From: Bacteroidales bacterium
Lineage (GTDB): Bacteria; Bacteroidota; Bacteroidia; Bacteroidales; VadinHA17
Assembly (NCBI GenBank): GCA_017882245.1
Contig: JADGPV010000177.1
Location: 1-8,316 of the forward strand
Length of the DNA stretch: 8,316 bases
Direction: 5' to 3'
A model generated the notes under the pieces. That model was not told where the DNA came from. It ran no database searches and saw only the letters and a program-made list of their open reading frames with translations. Numbering within the stretch: the first letter of the stretch is position 1; each line of letters opens with the position of its first letter. A program made the translations under genes and the position numbers. This document shows positions 1-6,807 of the stretch, piece after piece.

Positions 1-1373
1 TTCATATAGACAAATCCTGCGCTTGCGGTAAAATTACTGATGTGCCATCTGATTTCTGCTGAGGGAATGATGCAGAAACTGTTTTCAGGTTTCATGTTAG
101 TGCCTTCGTACTCTGAGAAAAAACGGTAACCGACAGACAGTGATGGAACGGCACTTAACCTGCTGTTTTTGAACTGGAAGAAAATGAAATCCTTATAGAT
201 CCCGGCAGATAATACCGAAGTGTTTACCCTGTACTGATGGATTATTTCAGAATCGTCGACCAGTAACTGGTATCTGAAGGGATTGAATGCAGCACCCAGG
301 GTAATGCCTGCCTTCAGCCTCGGTTCAGCAATTGAAACTGCCCCGGCCATCAGTAAATAATGAGACGTAAACATTCCTCCTCCGGAGAATGTAAGCTCTT
401 CCAGGGCTAACCTTTGTTTTTCAGTTATTCCATGATCATTCAGCAGCGACAGAAGCTTCTTATAGCCATAGAATTCGGCTATGCTGGCCGGATTATTTGT
501 CCGTGTATTACTGTAATTCCATCTCTTTCCGTTCTCAAGCAAAAAAGTGACTGCCTCTTTATGCCCGTACCTGACTGCGCAACCAAGGGCATCAAGGCCG
601 GTATTATTGACCGCGTACAGGTTTGCACCTGAATTAAGCAGCAGTCTCATCATCAGAGTGTCACCCTTCTGAGCTGCCCCCATCAGGGGTGAAAAACCTT
701 CATTGTCATGTGTATTGGGGTCAGCACCTGCCTGAAGCAGGATATCAGATATATCATAATAACCGAAACTCACTCCGATCATTAAAGGGGAATTCCCTTC
801 GGTATCATATATTTCAACAGGTGAATCATAATAAAGCAGCATGTCGGTGATGTAGAATAACCCCAGTGCAGTAGCATGATGAAGCGGGGTAGAATTATAG
901 CTGTCACCCAGTTTGAGAGAGGCACCGTATCGTATCAGAAGTTCGGCTATCTCAAGATTATTTGCCCTCACAGCTGTTATGAGCGGAGTGTTACCGTACT
1001 GGTCACGTTTGTCCGGCAATGCACCCAGAAGCAATAGAATCTCTGCTGCCTCCTTTTTTCCGGATGCAACCGCATAATGAAGAGGAGTGGCAACACCACC
1101 CGCAAATGTATTTACATCTGCCCCTTTTGCAAACAACCTGAGTATCTCATTGCATGCGCCCAGCCAAGACGCAGTCTGCAGATTGAGATTATCAGCATCA
1201 ACACTGTTTGAAACATAATCGGAAGTGTCAACATATAATAAGTTCTCATTGTACTCATTGAGAATGACCCTGATTCTGGTCACTGCTGAGTCTATGTTCA
1301 GTGAATCCTTCTGGGCTTTCACCCCGGTCGAAACAGATAAAAGGAGAATAAGGATCAGTATATGTCTGTACAT
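1..1373 (-). CDS. Exported ankyrin-repeat protein with C-terminal outer-membrane beta-barrel-like domain (partial, 3' end off left edge)
   Basis: The frame reads without a stop from the ATG at 1373-1371 to the left edge, giving at least 457 residues. Residues 1-20 form a signal peptide (hydrophobic ILILILLLSV, then VKA before Q21), so the protein should be exported. Residues about 64-315 hold roughly eight ankyrin repeats of about 33 residues. Recognisable cores are TPLHYAV (96-102), TPLITAV (129-135), TPLHHAT (162-168), SPLMIGV (195-201) and SPLMGAA (228-234), and helix ends such as LLLNSGANL follow. The first and last repeats are degenerate. From about residue 325 (positions 1-401) the character changes to alternating hydrophobic/polar, aromatic-rich segments such as AGITLGAAFNPF and LSVGYRFF, resembling strands of an outer-membrane barrel. 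Ankyrin domains bind proteins, so this one may sit in the periplasm or at the surface, but the partner is unknown. The gene is divergent from the serine hydrolase. The ankyrin call is firm; the barrel call is inference from pattern. Confidence 0.88.
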   Translation of the reverse strand, partial: MYRHILILILLLSVSTGVKAQKDSLNIDSAVTRIRVILNEYNENLLYVDTSDYVSNSVDADNLNLQTASWLGACNEILRLFAKGADVNTFAGGVATPLHYAVASGKKEAAEILLLLGALPDKRDQYGNTPLITAVRANNLEIAELLIRYGASLKLGDSYNSTPLHHATALGLFYITDMLLYYDSPVEIYDTEGNSPLMIGVSFGYYDISDILLQAGADPNTHDNEGFSPLMGAAQKGDTLMMRLLLNSGANLYAVNNTGLDALGCAVRYGHKEAVTFLLENGKRWNYSNTRTNNPASIAEFYGYKKLLSLLNDHGITEKQRLALEELTFSGGGMFTSHYLLMAGAVSIAEPRLKAGITLGAAFNPFRYQLLVDDSEIIHQYRVNTSVLSAGIYKDFIFFQFKNSRLSAVPSLSVGYRFFSEYEGTNMKPENSFCIIPSAEIRWHISNFTASAGFVYM

Positions 1374-1387
1374 TGCAGTCACAAATA

Positions 1388-1395
1388 CAAATTTA
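1388..1395 (-). promoter_or_regulatory. Candidate Bacteroidota -7 element for the ankyrin gene
   Basis: The reverse strand reads TAAATTTG here, a full match to the Bacteroidota -7 consensus TAnnTTTG, about 14 bases upstream of the ATG. No well-spaced TTG is visible 17-23 bases further upstream, so only half of the promoter is supported. An untranslated leader of about ten bases would result. An eight-base A run (T run at 1430-1437 on the plus strand) lies upstream and could act as an UP-like tract. Confidence 0.4.
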
Positions 1396-1468
1396 GTTGC
1401 AGTTTTAAGGTGGAACGATTTTGTTGATATTTTTTTTCAATGGTTAAGAAAATAGATAATAAGAAGTG

Positions 1469-1496
1469 TTGTAAGGACGTTTAAAATATACTTTTG
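1469..1496 (+). promoter_or_regulatory. Bacteroidota-type promoter for the serine hydrolase/SRAP gene pair
   Basis: A TTG at 1469-1471 is followed by 17 bases and then TACTTTTG at 1489-1496. This fits the Bacteroidota housekeeping promoter pattern (TTG, 17-23 bases, TAnnTTTG). Transcription would start near 1501-1504, leaving a leader of about 15-25 bases before the two possible ATG starts at 1517 and 1526. It probably drives both plus-strand genes, since the SRAP gene follows after only 12 bases. Confidence 0.65.
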
Positions 1497-1516
1497 TACG
1501 TAGACAATAAACAGGA

Positions 1517-2860
1517 ATGTACCTTATGACCTCAGGAAATCGCCGGTTATGCATTATATTTATGTCGGTTCTAGGCATATTTTCTTTTGTTCTGCCTGTC
1601 GGGACGGAGCGGGTGGCAGTTATTGATGCGGCTTCCATGCCGGCACATCTTCGGATCGATAACAATCTGACTGACAAGAATCTTTTTGATAACGCTGAAA
1701 AGAGTGTCGAGTGGTTCATGAAGAACTACGAAATCAGAGGTGCGTCTGTTGCCATTGCCCGGGAGGGGAAGCTTCTTTATGCCCGCGGCTTTGGCTATGC
1801 CACACTTACAGACTCGATGCCCGCCGAGCCTTATCACCGCTTCCGTATTGCCAGTGTCTCGAAGCTTGTAACCGCTGTGGCAGTTTTAAAACTACAGGAA
1901 GAGGGCAGGTTGTCTGTCAATGACCACGTCTTCGGCCCCGGCGGTATACTTAACGATACTCTTTTTGCTCACCCGAAAGATAAGCGCGTATTTGATATCA
2001 CCGTAGGTCATCTGCTTGCACACGAGGGAGGATGGTCACAGCGCTTCGGAGATCAGATGTTCATGCCTGATGTTGTTTCAAGGACCATGGGTGTTCCAAT
2101 GCCAGTTGATACAAAAACTATCATCAGGTTTGCTCTCGATAAAAATCTTCATTTTACACCCGGCGCCGGCCAGTCATATTCCAATCTAGGCTACAGCATT
2201 CTCGGCCTGGTAATTGAAAAGGTTTCAGGAATGAGCTACGATGAATACTGTTCAAGCGCGGTGCTTGAACCATTGGGGATCTATGATATGGAACTCGGTC
2301 ACAATCTGCCTGGCCAGGCCCTGCCACTAGAGGTATCTTATTATGAAGTACCCAATGCTCCCCTTAAACCATCTATATATGGTACCGGTGATATGTTGCC
2401 GGCAAGCAGGGGAGGCAATGATATTGAAGCCCTTGGGGCAGCGGGAGCATGGGTGGCAACAGCCCCAGACCTTATGAGGCTGCTACTCGCTGTCGACGGG
2501 TTTGATGACCCGAAAGACATCCTGACACCGCAGAGCATCGCTTTCATGACTGATGTTTATAACGGTTATGCTCCTGTAGGGTGGAGGGCAACCATGGTCA
2601 ACGGGTCATGGTGGCGCACAGGGTCATTCCCCGGAACGACTGCGATGATGAAACGCCTGCCCGACGGTACGGCATGGGTGGTGTTGCTTAACACCAGCGC
2701 CTGGAACGGACCGGAACTTACAATTGATATTGACCGGATGATGTCAAAATTCATCGGCAGGGTTAAAGAGTGGCCGCAGACTGACCTGTTCAGGTATTCG
2801 GTGCCTGTTCCTCTCAGGGTTTCCTACTCTGCAAAAGCTTCTGAGATGAAGAAGGGATAA
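1517..2860 (+). CDS. Serine hydrolase of the beta-lactamase / class C penicillin-binding protein family
   Basis: This 447-residue protein belongs to the beta-lactamase-related (PF00144-type) serine hydrolases, which act on peptidoglycan peptides, beta-lactams, D-amino-acid peptides or esters. The nucleophile motif SxxK is SVSK at residues 113-116 (codons from 1853), inside FRIASVSKLVTAVAVLKL. The second motif YxN is YSN at 221-223, followed by LGYSILGLVIEKVSG. The third motif, normally K/H-T-G, reads RTG at 367-369, in WWRTGSFPG. GHLLAHEGGW (164-173) corresponds to the family's conserved HLL block. Residues 11-29 are hydrophobic and act as a signal peptide or membrane anchor, so the enzyme works in the envelope. 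The start is uncertain: ATG 1517 has AGGA directly against it, while in-frame ATG 1526 (residue 4) has AGGA at 1513-1516 nine bases upstream, a better ribosome site. The choice changes only three residues. The substrate cannot be told from sequence, and calling it a resistance enzyme would be unjustified. Confidence 0.9.
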   Translation: MYLMTSGNRRLCIIFMSVLGIFSFVLPVGTERVAVIDAASMPAHLRIDNNLTDKNLFDNAEKSVEWFMKNYEIRGASVAIAREGKLLYARGFGYATLTDSMPAEPYHRFRIASVSKLVTAVAVLKLQEEGRLSVNDHVFGPGGILNDTLFAHPKDKRVFDITVGHLLAHEGGWSQRFGDQMFMPDVVSRTMGVPMPVDTKTIIRFALDKNLHFTPGAGQSYSNLGYSILGLVIEKVSGMSYDEYCSSAVLEPLGIYDMELGHNLPGQALPLEVSYYEVPNAPLKPSIYGTGDMLPASRGGNDIEALGAAGAWVATAPDLMRLLLAVDGFDDPKDILTPQSIAFMTDVYNGYAPVGWRATMVNGSWWRTGSFPGTTAMMKRLPDGTAWVVLLNTSAWNGPELTIDIDRMMSKFIGRVKEWPQTDLFRYSVPVPLRVSYSAKASEMKKG

Positions 2861-2872
2861 ATTAAAAACCCG

Positions 2873-3595
2873 GTGTGCTTTACTGTTAATGTAAATATTG
2901 TCAGGGAAGAGCTTGAGGACCGCTATGGCGCTGACCTCATCGATCGTGATAAATATCGTCCCAGCTATTATTATCATGCCTACAGCCTGCCTCTTATGCC
3001 CGTCGTATGCTCAGATAATCCTGCCTCTCTGCGTCTCTTCAGGTGGGGATTGATACCTTCATGGGCTGCGGATGAGAGTGAAGCCAGCGAGATAATGATG
3101 AAGACTTTCAATGCCAGGTCTGAAACAATAGATACGAAACCTGCCTTCAGAGAGTCGTTTGCCTTACGCAGGTGCCTTGTACCTGTAAGGGGTTTTTTTG
3201 AATGGCAGCATATCGGAGGCAGGAAAATACCCTGGTACATAAGCCTGCGTGATGAAGATATCTTTTCTCTTGCAGGGATATGGGATTCATGGACGATGAA
3301 GGGAGGTATTACTCTGAATACATTCTCAGTAGTGACAACAAAGGCCAATGAACTGATGGCAGAGATACACAATACAAAAAAGCGCATGCCGGTCATCCTG
3401 CTGGCTTCTGCTGAGAAAATATGGCTTAAGGGTGAATTGGAAAAGAGCGCGGCGGCGGCACTGATGGAACCTGTCGCATCTGAGATGCTCAAAGCTCATA
3501 CTGTCAGTCCTCTTATCACAAATGTACGTGCTGACCGCAACAGGCCTGAGCTTGTCATGCCATATAACTACCCTGTTCAGGGGCTGCTGTTCTAA
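2873..3595 (+). CDS. yedK: SRAP/HMCES (YedK) family abasic-site-binding protein
   Basis: This 240-residue protein is a SOS response-associated peptidase (SRAP) family member. The family covalently captures abasic sites in single-stranded DNA through the amino group and thiol of Cys2 after the initiator Met is removed. The start is a GTG at 2873, fixed by the need for Cys at position 2. Family landmarks are in order: RWGLIPSWA (57-65), the FNARSET block (79-85, with N80 matching the DNA-binding Asn), CLVPVRGFFEW (101-111, with E110 as the active-site Glu), and TTKANELMAEIHNTKKRMP (155-173, with H166 and R171-M-P). Length fits the family (E. coli YedK is about 220 residues). The N-terminus reads MCFTVNV instead of the more usual MCGR, so the Gly and Arg after Cys2 are absent. 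The gene follows the serine hydrolase by 12 bases and is probably co-transcribed, with no obvious functional link. No LexA-like operator was recognised. Confidence 0.93.
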   Translation: MCFTVNVNIVREELEDRYGADLIDRDKYRPSYYYHAYSLPLMPVVCSDNPASLRLFRWGLIPSWAADESEASEIMMKTFNARSETIDTKPAFRESFALRRCLVPVRGFFEWQHIGGRKIPWYISLRDEDIFSLAGIWDSWTMKGGITLNTFSVVTTKANELMAEIHNTKKRMPVILLASAEKIWLKGELEKSAAAALMEPVASEMLKAHTVSPLITNVRADRNRPELVMPYNYPVQGLLF

Positions 3596-3599
3596 CGGT

Positions 3600-4337
3600 T
3601 CACTGGGAGACAAACACAAATGTCAGAAATCCGGCTTGTCTGACGGGGGCGCTGGGGTCACGGTTGAAAGTTGACCTCAGGGCGTAGTCTGTCGCTGTCT
3701 CGGTAAGACAAGGGTCTTTGGTCGTTGAAAGACTGGAAGCCGGCTCAGCCTTAAGAACGTTGCCGCTTTGGTCCACCTCAATTGTCAGCGTGATCTGCCC
3801 TGCGCCCTCACACTTGTAGATAGGAATGGGAAGGTAAACATGATGCCTGCCGGCAAGATCATAAAAGATACGTGTCGGGCCTCTGAAGGTGCCTTTCTCC
3901 TGAGGCTTCTCCTTTTTTTCAGTAAGCTGGGGTTTAACCTCTTCTTTGGGGATATTTATCTCATCCCTGCCAGCCTCGTCAGCCATCTTCTGTTCGTCGA
4001 TAAAATTCTTCTCATTCAGCATGCCGCTTTTAATTAGCTCCTCCTTGACCATATCCTCGTATTCCTTGGGGTCAATATCAACAGGCTTGTCAGCAAGGTT
4101 TTTAATAACATTGACGAGTTCCTCAGCTGTCGCGCCTGCAAACTGATCATTTTTGGACAGCTCTATTGCTTTTTTCATGTCAGGATCAGGGAGCTCCTGA
4201 TCCACGGAGAGGATGATCTCGGCAGCCAGCTCGCGTTTCATTGCTGATACTTTGACGGACATAAATATCACTGCAACAAGCAGATGAATTATGATTGTCA
4301 CCATCACAGCCGTGAATATGGTCTCAAACCTGTTCAT
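3600..4337 (-). CDS. TonB-like energy transducer (Bacteroidota type)
   Basis: This 245-residue protein has TonB layout. There is a short cytoplasmic start, one membrane segment at about residues 10-31 (VMVTIIIHLLVAVIFMSV), a long charged periplasmic linker (about 34-150), and a C-terminal domain (about 165-245). The C-terminal domain has the TonB-family pattern YLPIPIYKCEGAGQITLTI, then VDQSGNVLKAE and ALRSTFNRDPSAP. C176 and C210 could form a disulphide. The linker is acidic and Lys/Glu-rich with only a small PKEEVKPQ...EKPQEK stretch (130-148), not the long Pro-Glu/Pro-Lys rod of E. coli TonB. Its role would be to carry proton-motive energy from ExbB/ExbD to an outer-membrane receptor, most likely the one encoded 47 bases upstream. 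ExbB/ExbD are not in the window. No Shine-Dalgarno precedes the ATG. The stop lies 4 bases from the convergent SRAP stop, so the two transcripts must overlap or end inside each other's gene. Confidence 0.85.
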   Translation of the reverse strand: MNRFETIFTAVMVTIIIHLLVAVIFMSVKVSAMKRELAAEIILSVDQELPDPDMKKAIELSKNDQFAGATAEELVNVIKNLADKPVDIDPKEYEDMVKEELIKSGMLNEKNFIDEQKMADEAGRDEINIPKEEVKPQLTEKKEKPQEKGTFRGPTRIFYDLAGRHHVYLPIPIYKCEGAGQITLTIEVDQSGNVLKAEPASSLSTTKDPCLTETATDYALRSTFNRDPSAPVRQAGFLTFVFVSQ

Positions 4338-4344
4338 CAGGGTA

Positions 4345-4352
4345 CGAAAGTA
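4345..4352 (-). promoter_or_regulatory. Weak candidate -7 element inside the operon, before the TonB-like gene
   Basis: The reverse strand reads TACTTTCG, one mismatch from TAnnTTTG, ending 7 bases before the ATG at 4337. No matching TTG is seen at the proper distance upstream. If it is used, the transcript would be almost leaderless and would give the transducer expression independent of the receptor. It may equally be chance in an AT-rich 47-base gap. Confidence 0.25.
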
Positions 4353-4384
4353 TGAATTATTGTTTATTTTGCATCGGCCATGCC

Positions 4385-6805
4385 TCAGAATCGTGCACTA
4401 AGTTTAAGGTTAAGACTACGGCTCGTGAGATAATTCGGAACGGCATATTCAAGCGACTTACCTTCGCTGTTCTTAACGGTCCTGATCCATGTATACGAAA
4501 TTGTGTTTCTCATATCAGCAAGGTTGAAGACTTCAATTCCTGCAACAAGTTCTTTTAAAACGGATCCCTGCCTTTTCCGGTCACTGCTGATCAGAACCTT
4601 TGAGAATCCTATGTCTACCCGTCTGTAAGGTGGCATCCTGAACCAGACATCCCACTGGTTCCTTCCCGGCGGGGATGTTGGTATTCCTGTACCGAAAGCA
4701 ATGTTTATGTTCGCTCTGAAATCCGGATGACCGGGAAGATAATCCTGGAAGAAAATGCTGAAATTCAATCTCTGGTCAAAGGGTGAGGGGAACCACCCTG
4801 TATTATATGAAGGGATTTTCATTTCCGATTTCATAAATGAAAGGCTAAACCATGACTCAACACCCTGTACGAATTCGCCGTTGACCCTGAGGTCAAGTCC
4901 GGCTGAGTAACCCTCTGCAATATTTCCGCCATAATAGATCAGTCTCACATTGTCAACTGTGTATGGTACCAGCCTGTTAAAGAACTTACCATAAGCTTCT
5001 GCAGTGAACCTGAAAGGTCTCTCCCAGGCAACAAAATCATAATGCAGGCCGGCAATGATATGCATTGAGCGCTGGGCCTTAAGCACCAGTGATTCATCTT
5101 TGGTTTCAAGCATCATCTCTCGGCCGCCCGGAGGTTGGTGATATGCACCTGCAGAGACATGCGCTGACAGGCGTCGTGATAAGGGCATACTTACCGAAAT
5201 ACGGGGGGAGAGCAGTGTCTCTGAGTTATAGGTATCGTATGCAGCCCTGATCCCTGCATTCAGCTCGCATATCATGCCTGCCAGGCTGAAGCTGCTCCTG
5301 TTAATGAGATATGCTTCGGCAATTGTGCTGTTTACCTCACTGCTGTGGTCATTGAATGATGTCAGACTAAGTTCATCATCACTTGTACCTACCGTATAAC
5401 CTGCGGAGTCAACCCGCAACCATTCATTTACATCTATGTCATGACTGCGGTGCCTTGCAGTCAGGCCCCACTCAAATCTTGTCGGCCCTGCAGCAGCAAA
5501 TCCTTTGTACGAAAGTGATACCATGCTGGTATGCAGACTGTTGCGCGCATGCGAAAGCCAACTTCCTACTCCCGCATTAATAAGTGAGTCAGGATTATTC
5601 TCTGAGCCTTCTGTCTTGTCCAGTGCGGTGAGGTTGTAGGCTCCCCAAATGTCAAAATTCTCGTTTTCTAAAGCACGGTAGCCTGATAATATGATTTTAG
5701 AGGATACCCCGTTATTGTGAAGGAGACTTAGTGTGACATCTCCTCCTCCGCAGTCATATCTGTCACGTTCACCTCCGTCAAACCACGCATATAATTTAAA
5801 GGCATCCTGAGTAGTTCCGAATGTCGTCGTCCGGCTCTCCGGCATAAATGTGTACCTGTTTGATGAACCCCACAGTAAAATTGTTATCCTCGCATTACCG
5901 CCAGGGTTGTATCCGGCCATAGCCTGTACATCGGCAAAATGTGGCGAGTACTGGCCACTTAAATCAAGGCTGCTGAGAATAAGGGCATTAGTACGGTATC
6001 TTGCTCCTGCAATGAAATAGAATTTATTGTTCCTGCTTCTGGCACCTGCATGAACTGAAGACGTGATGAGGCTGAGAGACGCTGAAGCTTCAAAAGTCTC
6101 AGGTTCACGGTAGGTGATGTCAAGAACTGATGACATGCGGTCGCCATAAGCGGCGCTGAACCCTCCGGGCGAAAAACTGATAAGGGCAGTCAGGTCAGGG
6201 TTTATCCTGCTGAGCCCTTCCTGCTGTCCCGACCTGATAAGGTACGGCCTGTAGACTTCTACATCATTAATATAGACAAGGTTCTCATCATAGCTGCCAC
6301 CTCTGACCGCATAGCTGGAACTCAGCTCACTGAAGGACGATACCCCCGGGAGTGTGGTAATCGCTGCTTCGATACCTCCTGACACTGATGGTATGACCAT
6401 ACCGGCAACAACAGGTACGGAAATGGATGTTATGTTATCAGTTCTCCCGGCATTTATTTCAACACCTCCAATTTCTATGATTTCACTTTTAAGAGTGACC
6501 TTAAGGGGGTGAGTTGACTCAGCCTTTGTGATTGAAATTGTATCAGTCTTATATCCAACAAAGGAAAATACGACGGAATATTGCGGCTCATCTGCCATCA
6601 GTGGGATAGAGAACAGGCCGTTTTCGTCTGAGACAGTTCCGCTGGAAGATGAGGGAATAAAGATGCTTACGCCGGCAAGTGCCACTCCCGCTGTGTCTGT
6701 TACCATCCCTTTAATTGCATCATTCTGAGCAATCAGGGGAGAAGCAGCGAGGGGAATCAGTAAAACAGCGGTTAGAATAACTTTTATCCTTGACGTCAGT
6801 GGCAT
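4385..6805 (-). CDS. TonB-dependent outer-membrane receptor with N-terminal carboxypeptidase-regulatory-like domain
   Basis: This 806-residue protein is a TonB-dependent receptor that imports an unidentified ligand across the outer membrane. Residues 1-26 are a signal peptide (VILTAVLLIPLAASPLIA, then Q27). Residues about 30-105 are a carboxypeptidase-regulatory-like beta-sandwich: GVSIFIP, TVSDENGLFSIPL and FSFVGYKTDTI are its typical signatures. A TonB-box-like stretch, EIGGVEINAGR, lies at 111-121. The plug spans about 135-232, with LPGVSSFSELSSSYAVRGG (152-170), the receptor-type YINDVEVYRP (178-187) and SPGGFSAAYGDRMSSVLDI (212-230). The rest is a barrel ending in LNLKLSARF, with the terminal Phe used for outer-membrane assembly. 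The length is shorter than SusC-type receptors (about 1000) and no SusD partner is present, so this is not a classical glycan pair. The ATG overlaps the upstream stop (TGATG), implying translational coupling. The ligand cannot be inferred. Confidence 0.93.
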   Translation of the reverse strand: MPLTSRIKVILTAVLLIPLAASPLIAQNDAIKGMVTDTAGVALAGVSIFIPSSSSGTVSDENGLFSIPLMADEPQYSVVFSFVGYKTDTISITKAESTHPLKVTLKSEIIEIGGVEINAGRTDNITSISVPVVAGMVIPSVSGGIEAAITTLPGVSSFSELSSSYAVRGGSYDENLVYINDVEVYRPYLIRSGQQEGLSRINPDLTALISFSPGGFSAAYGDRMSSVLDITYREPETFEASASLSLITSSVHAGARSRNNKFYFIAGARYRTNALILSSLDLSGQYSPHFADVQAMAGYNPGGNARITILLWGSSNRYTFMPESRTTTFGTTQDAFKLYAWFDGGERDRYDCGGGDVTLSLLHNNGVSSKIILSGYRALENENFDIWGAYNLTALDKTEGSENNPDSLINAGVGSWLSHARNSLHTSMVSLSYKGFAAAGPTRFEWGLTARHRSHDIDVNEWLRVDSAGYTVGTSDDELSLTSFNDHSSEVNSTIAEAYLINRSSFSLAGMICELNAGIRAAYDTYNSETLLSPRISVSMPLSRRLSAHVSAGAYHQPPGGREMMLETKDESLVLKAQRSMHIIAGLHYDFVAWERPFRFTAEAYGKFFNRLVPYTVDNVRLIYYGGNIAEGYSAGLDLRVNGEFVQGVESWFSLSFMKSEMKIPSYNTGWFPSPFDQRLNFSIFFQDYLPGHPDFRANINIAFGTGIPTSPPGRNQWDVWFRMPPYRRVDIGFSKVLISSDRKRQGSVLKELVAGIEVFNLADMRNTISYTWIRTVKNSEGKSLEYAVPNYLTSRSLNLKLSARF

Positions 6806-6807
6806 CA
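6803..6807 (-). promoter_or_regulatory. TGATG stop-start overlap coupling two genes
   Basis: On the reverse strand the TGA stop of the small exported protein (6807-6805) shares its A with the ATG of the receptor (6805-6803). A purine-rich stretch (AAAAAAGAG) lies just upstream, inside the first gene. Such an overlap usually means one transcript and coupled translation of the two proteins. Confidence 0.8.

Noticed and set aside
414..632. Short plus-strand open frame opposite the ankyrin gene
   Set aside because: It is antisense to clear ankyrin repeats and the barrel-like region, with low-complexity, unrecognisable product.
2980..3492. 170-codon open frame on the minus strand, antisense to the SRAP gene
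   Set aside because: The plus-strand frame carries all SRAP motifs. The antisense product has no recognisable domain or start signal.
3571..3582. CCCTG-TT-CAGGG inverted repeat at the end of the SRAP gene, as a terminator
   Set aside because: The full stem leaves a two-base loop, there is no T-tract after it on either strand, and it lies inside coding sequence.
1..3595. Anti-phage defence cluster built from the ankyrin protein, hydrolase and SRAP protein
   Set aside because: The ankyrin protein and hydrolase carry export signals, the SRAP family is a housekeeping repair family, there is no nuclease, NTPase or sensor domain, and no integrase or repeats mark an island.
4366..4384. GCAT/ATGC inverted repeat after the receptor stop, as a terminator between receptor and TonB-like gene
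   Set aside because: The stem is only four base pairs and is followed by A-rich, not T-rich, sequence on the transcribed strand. The three genes are better read as one operon.
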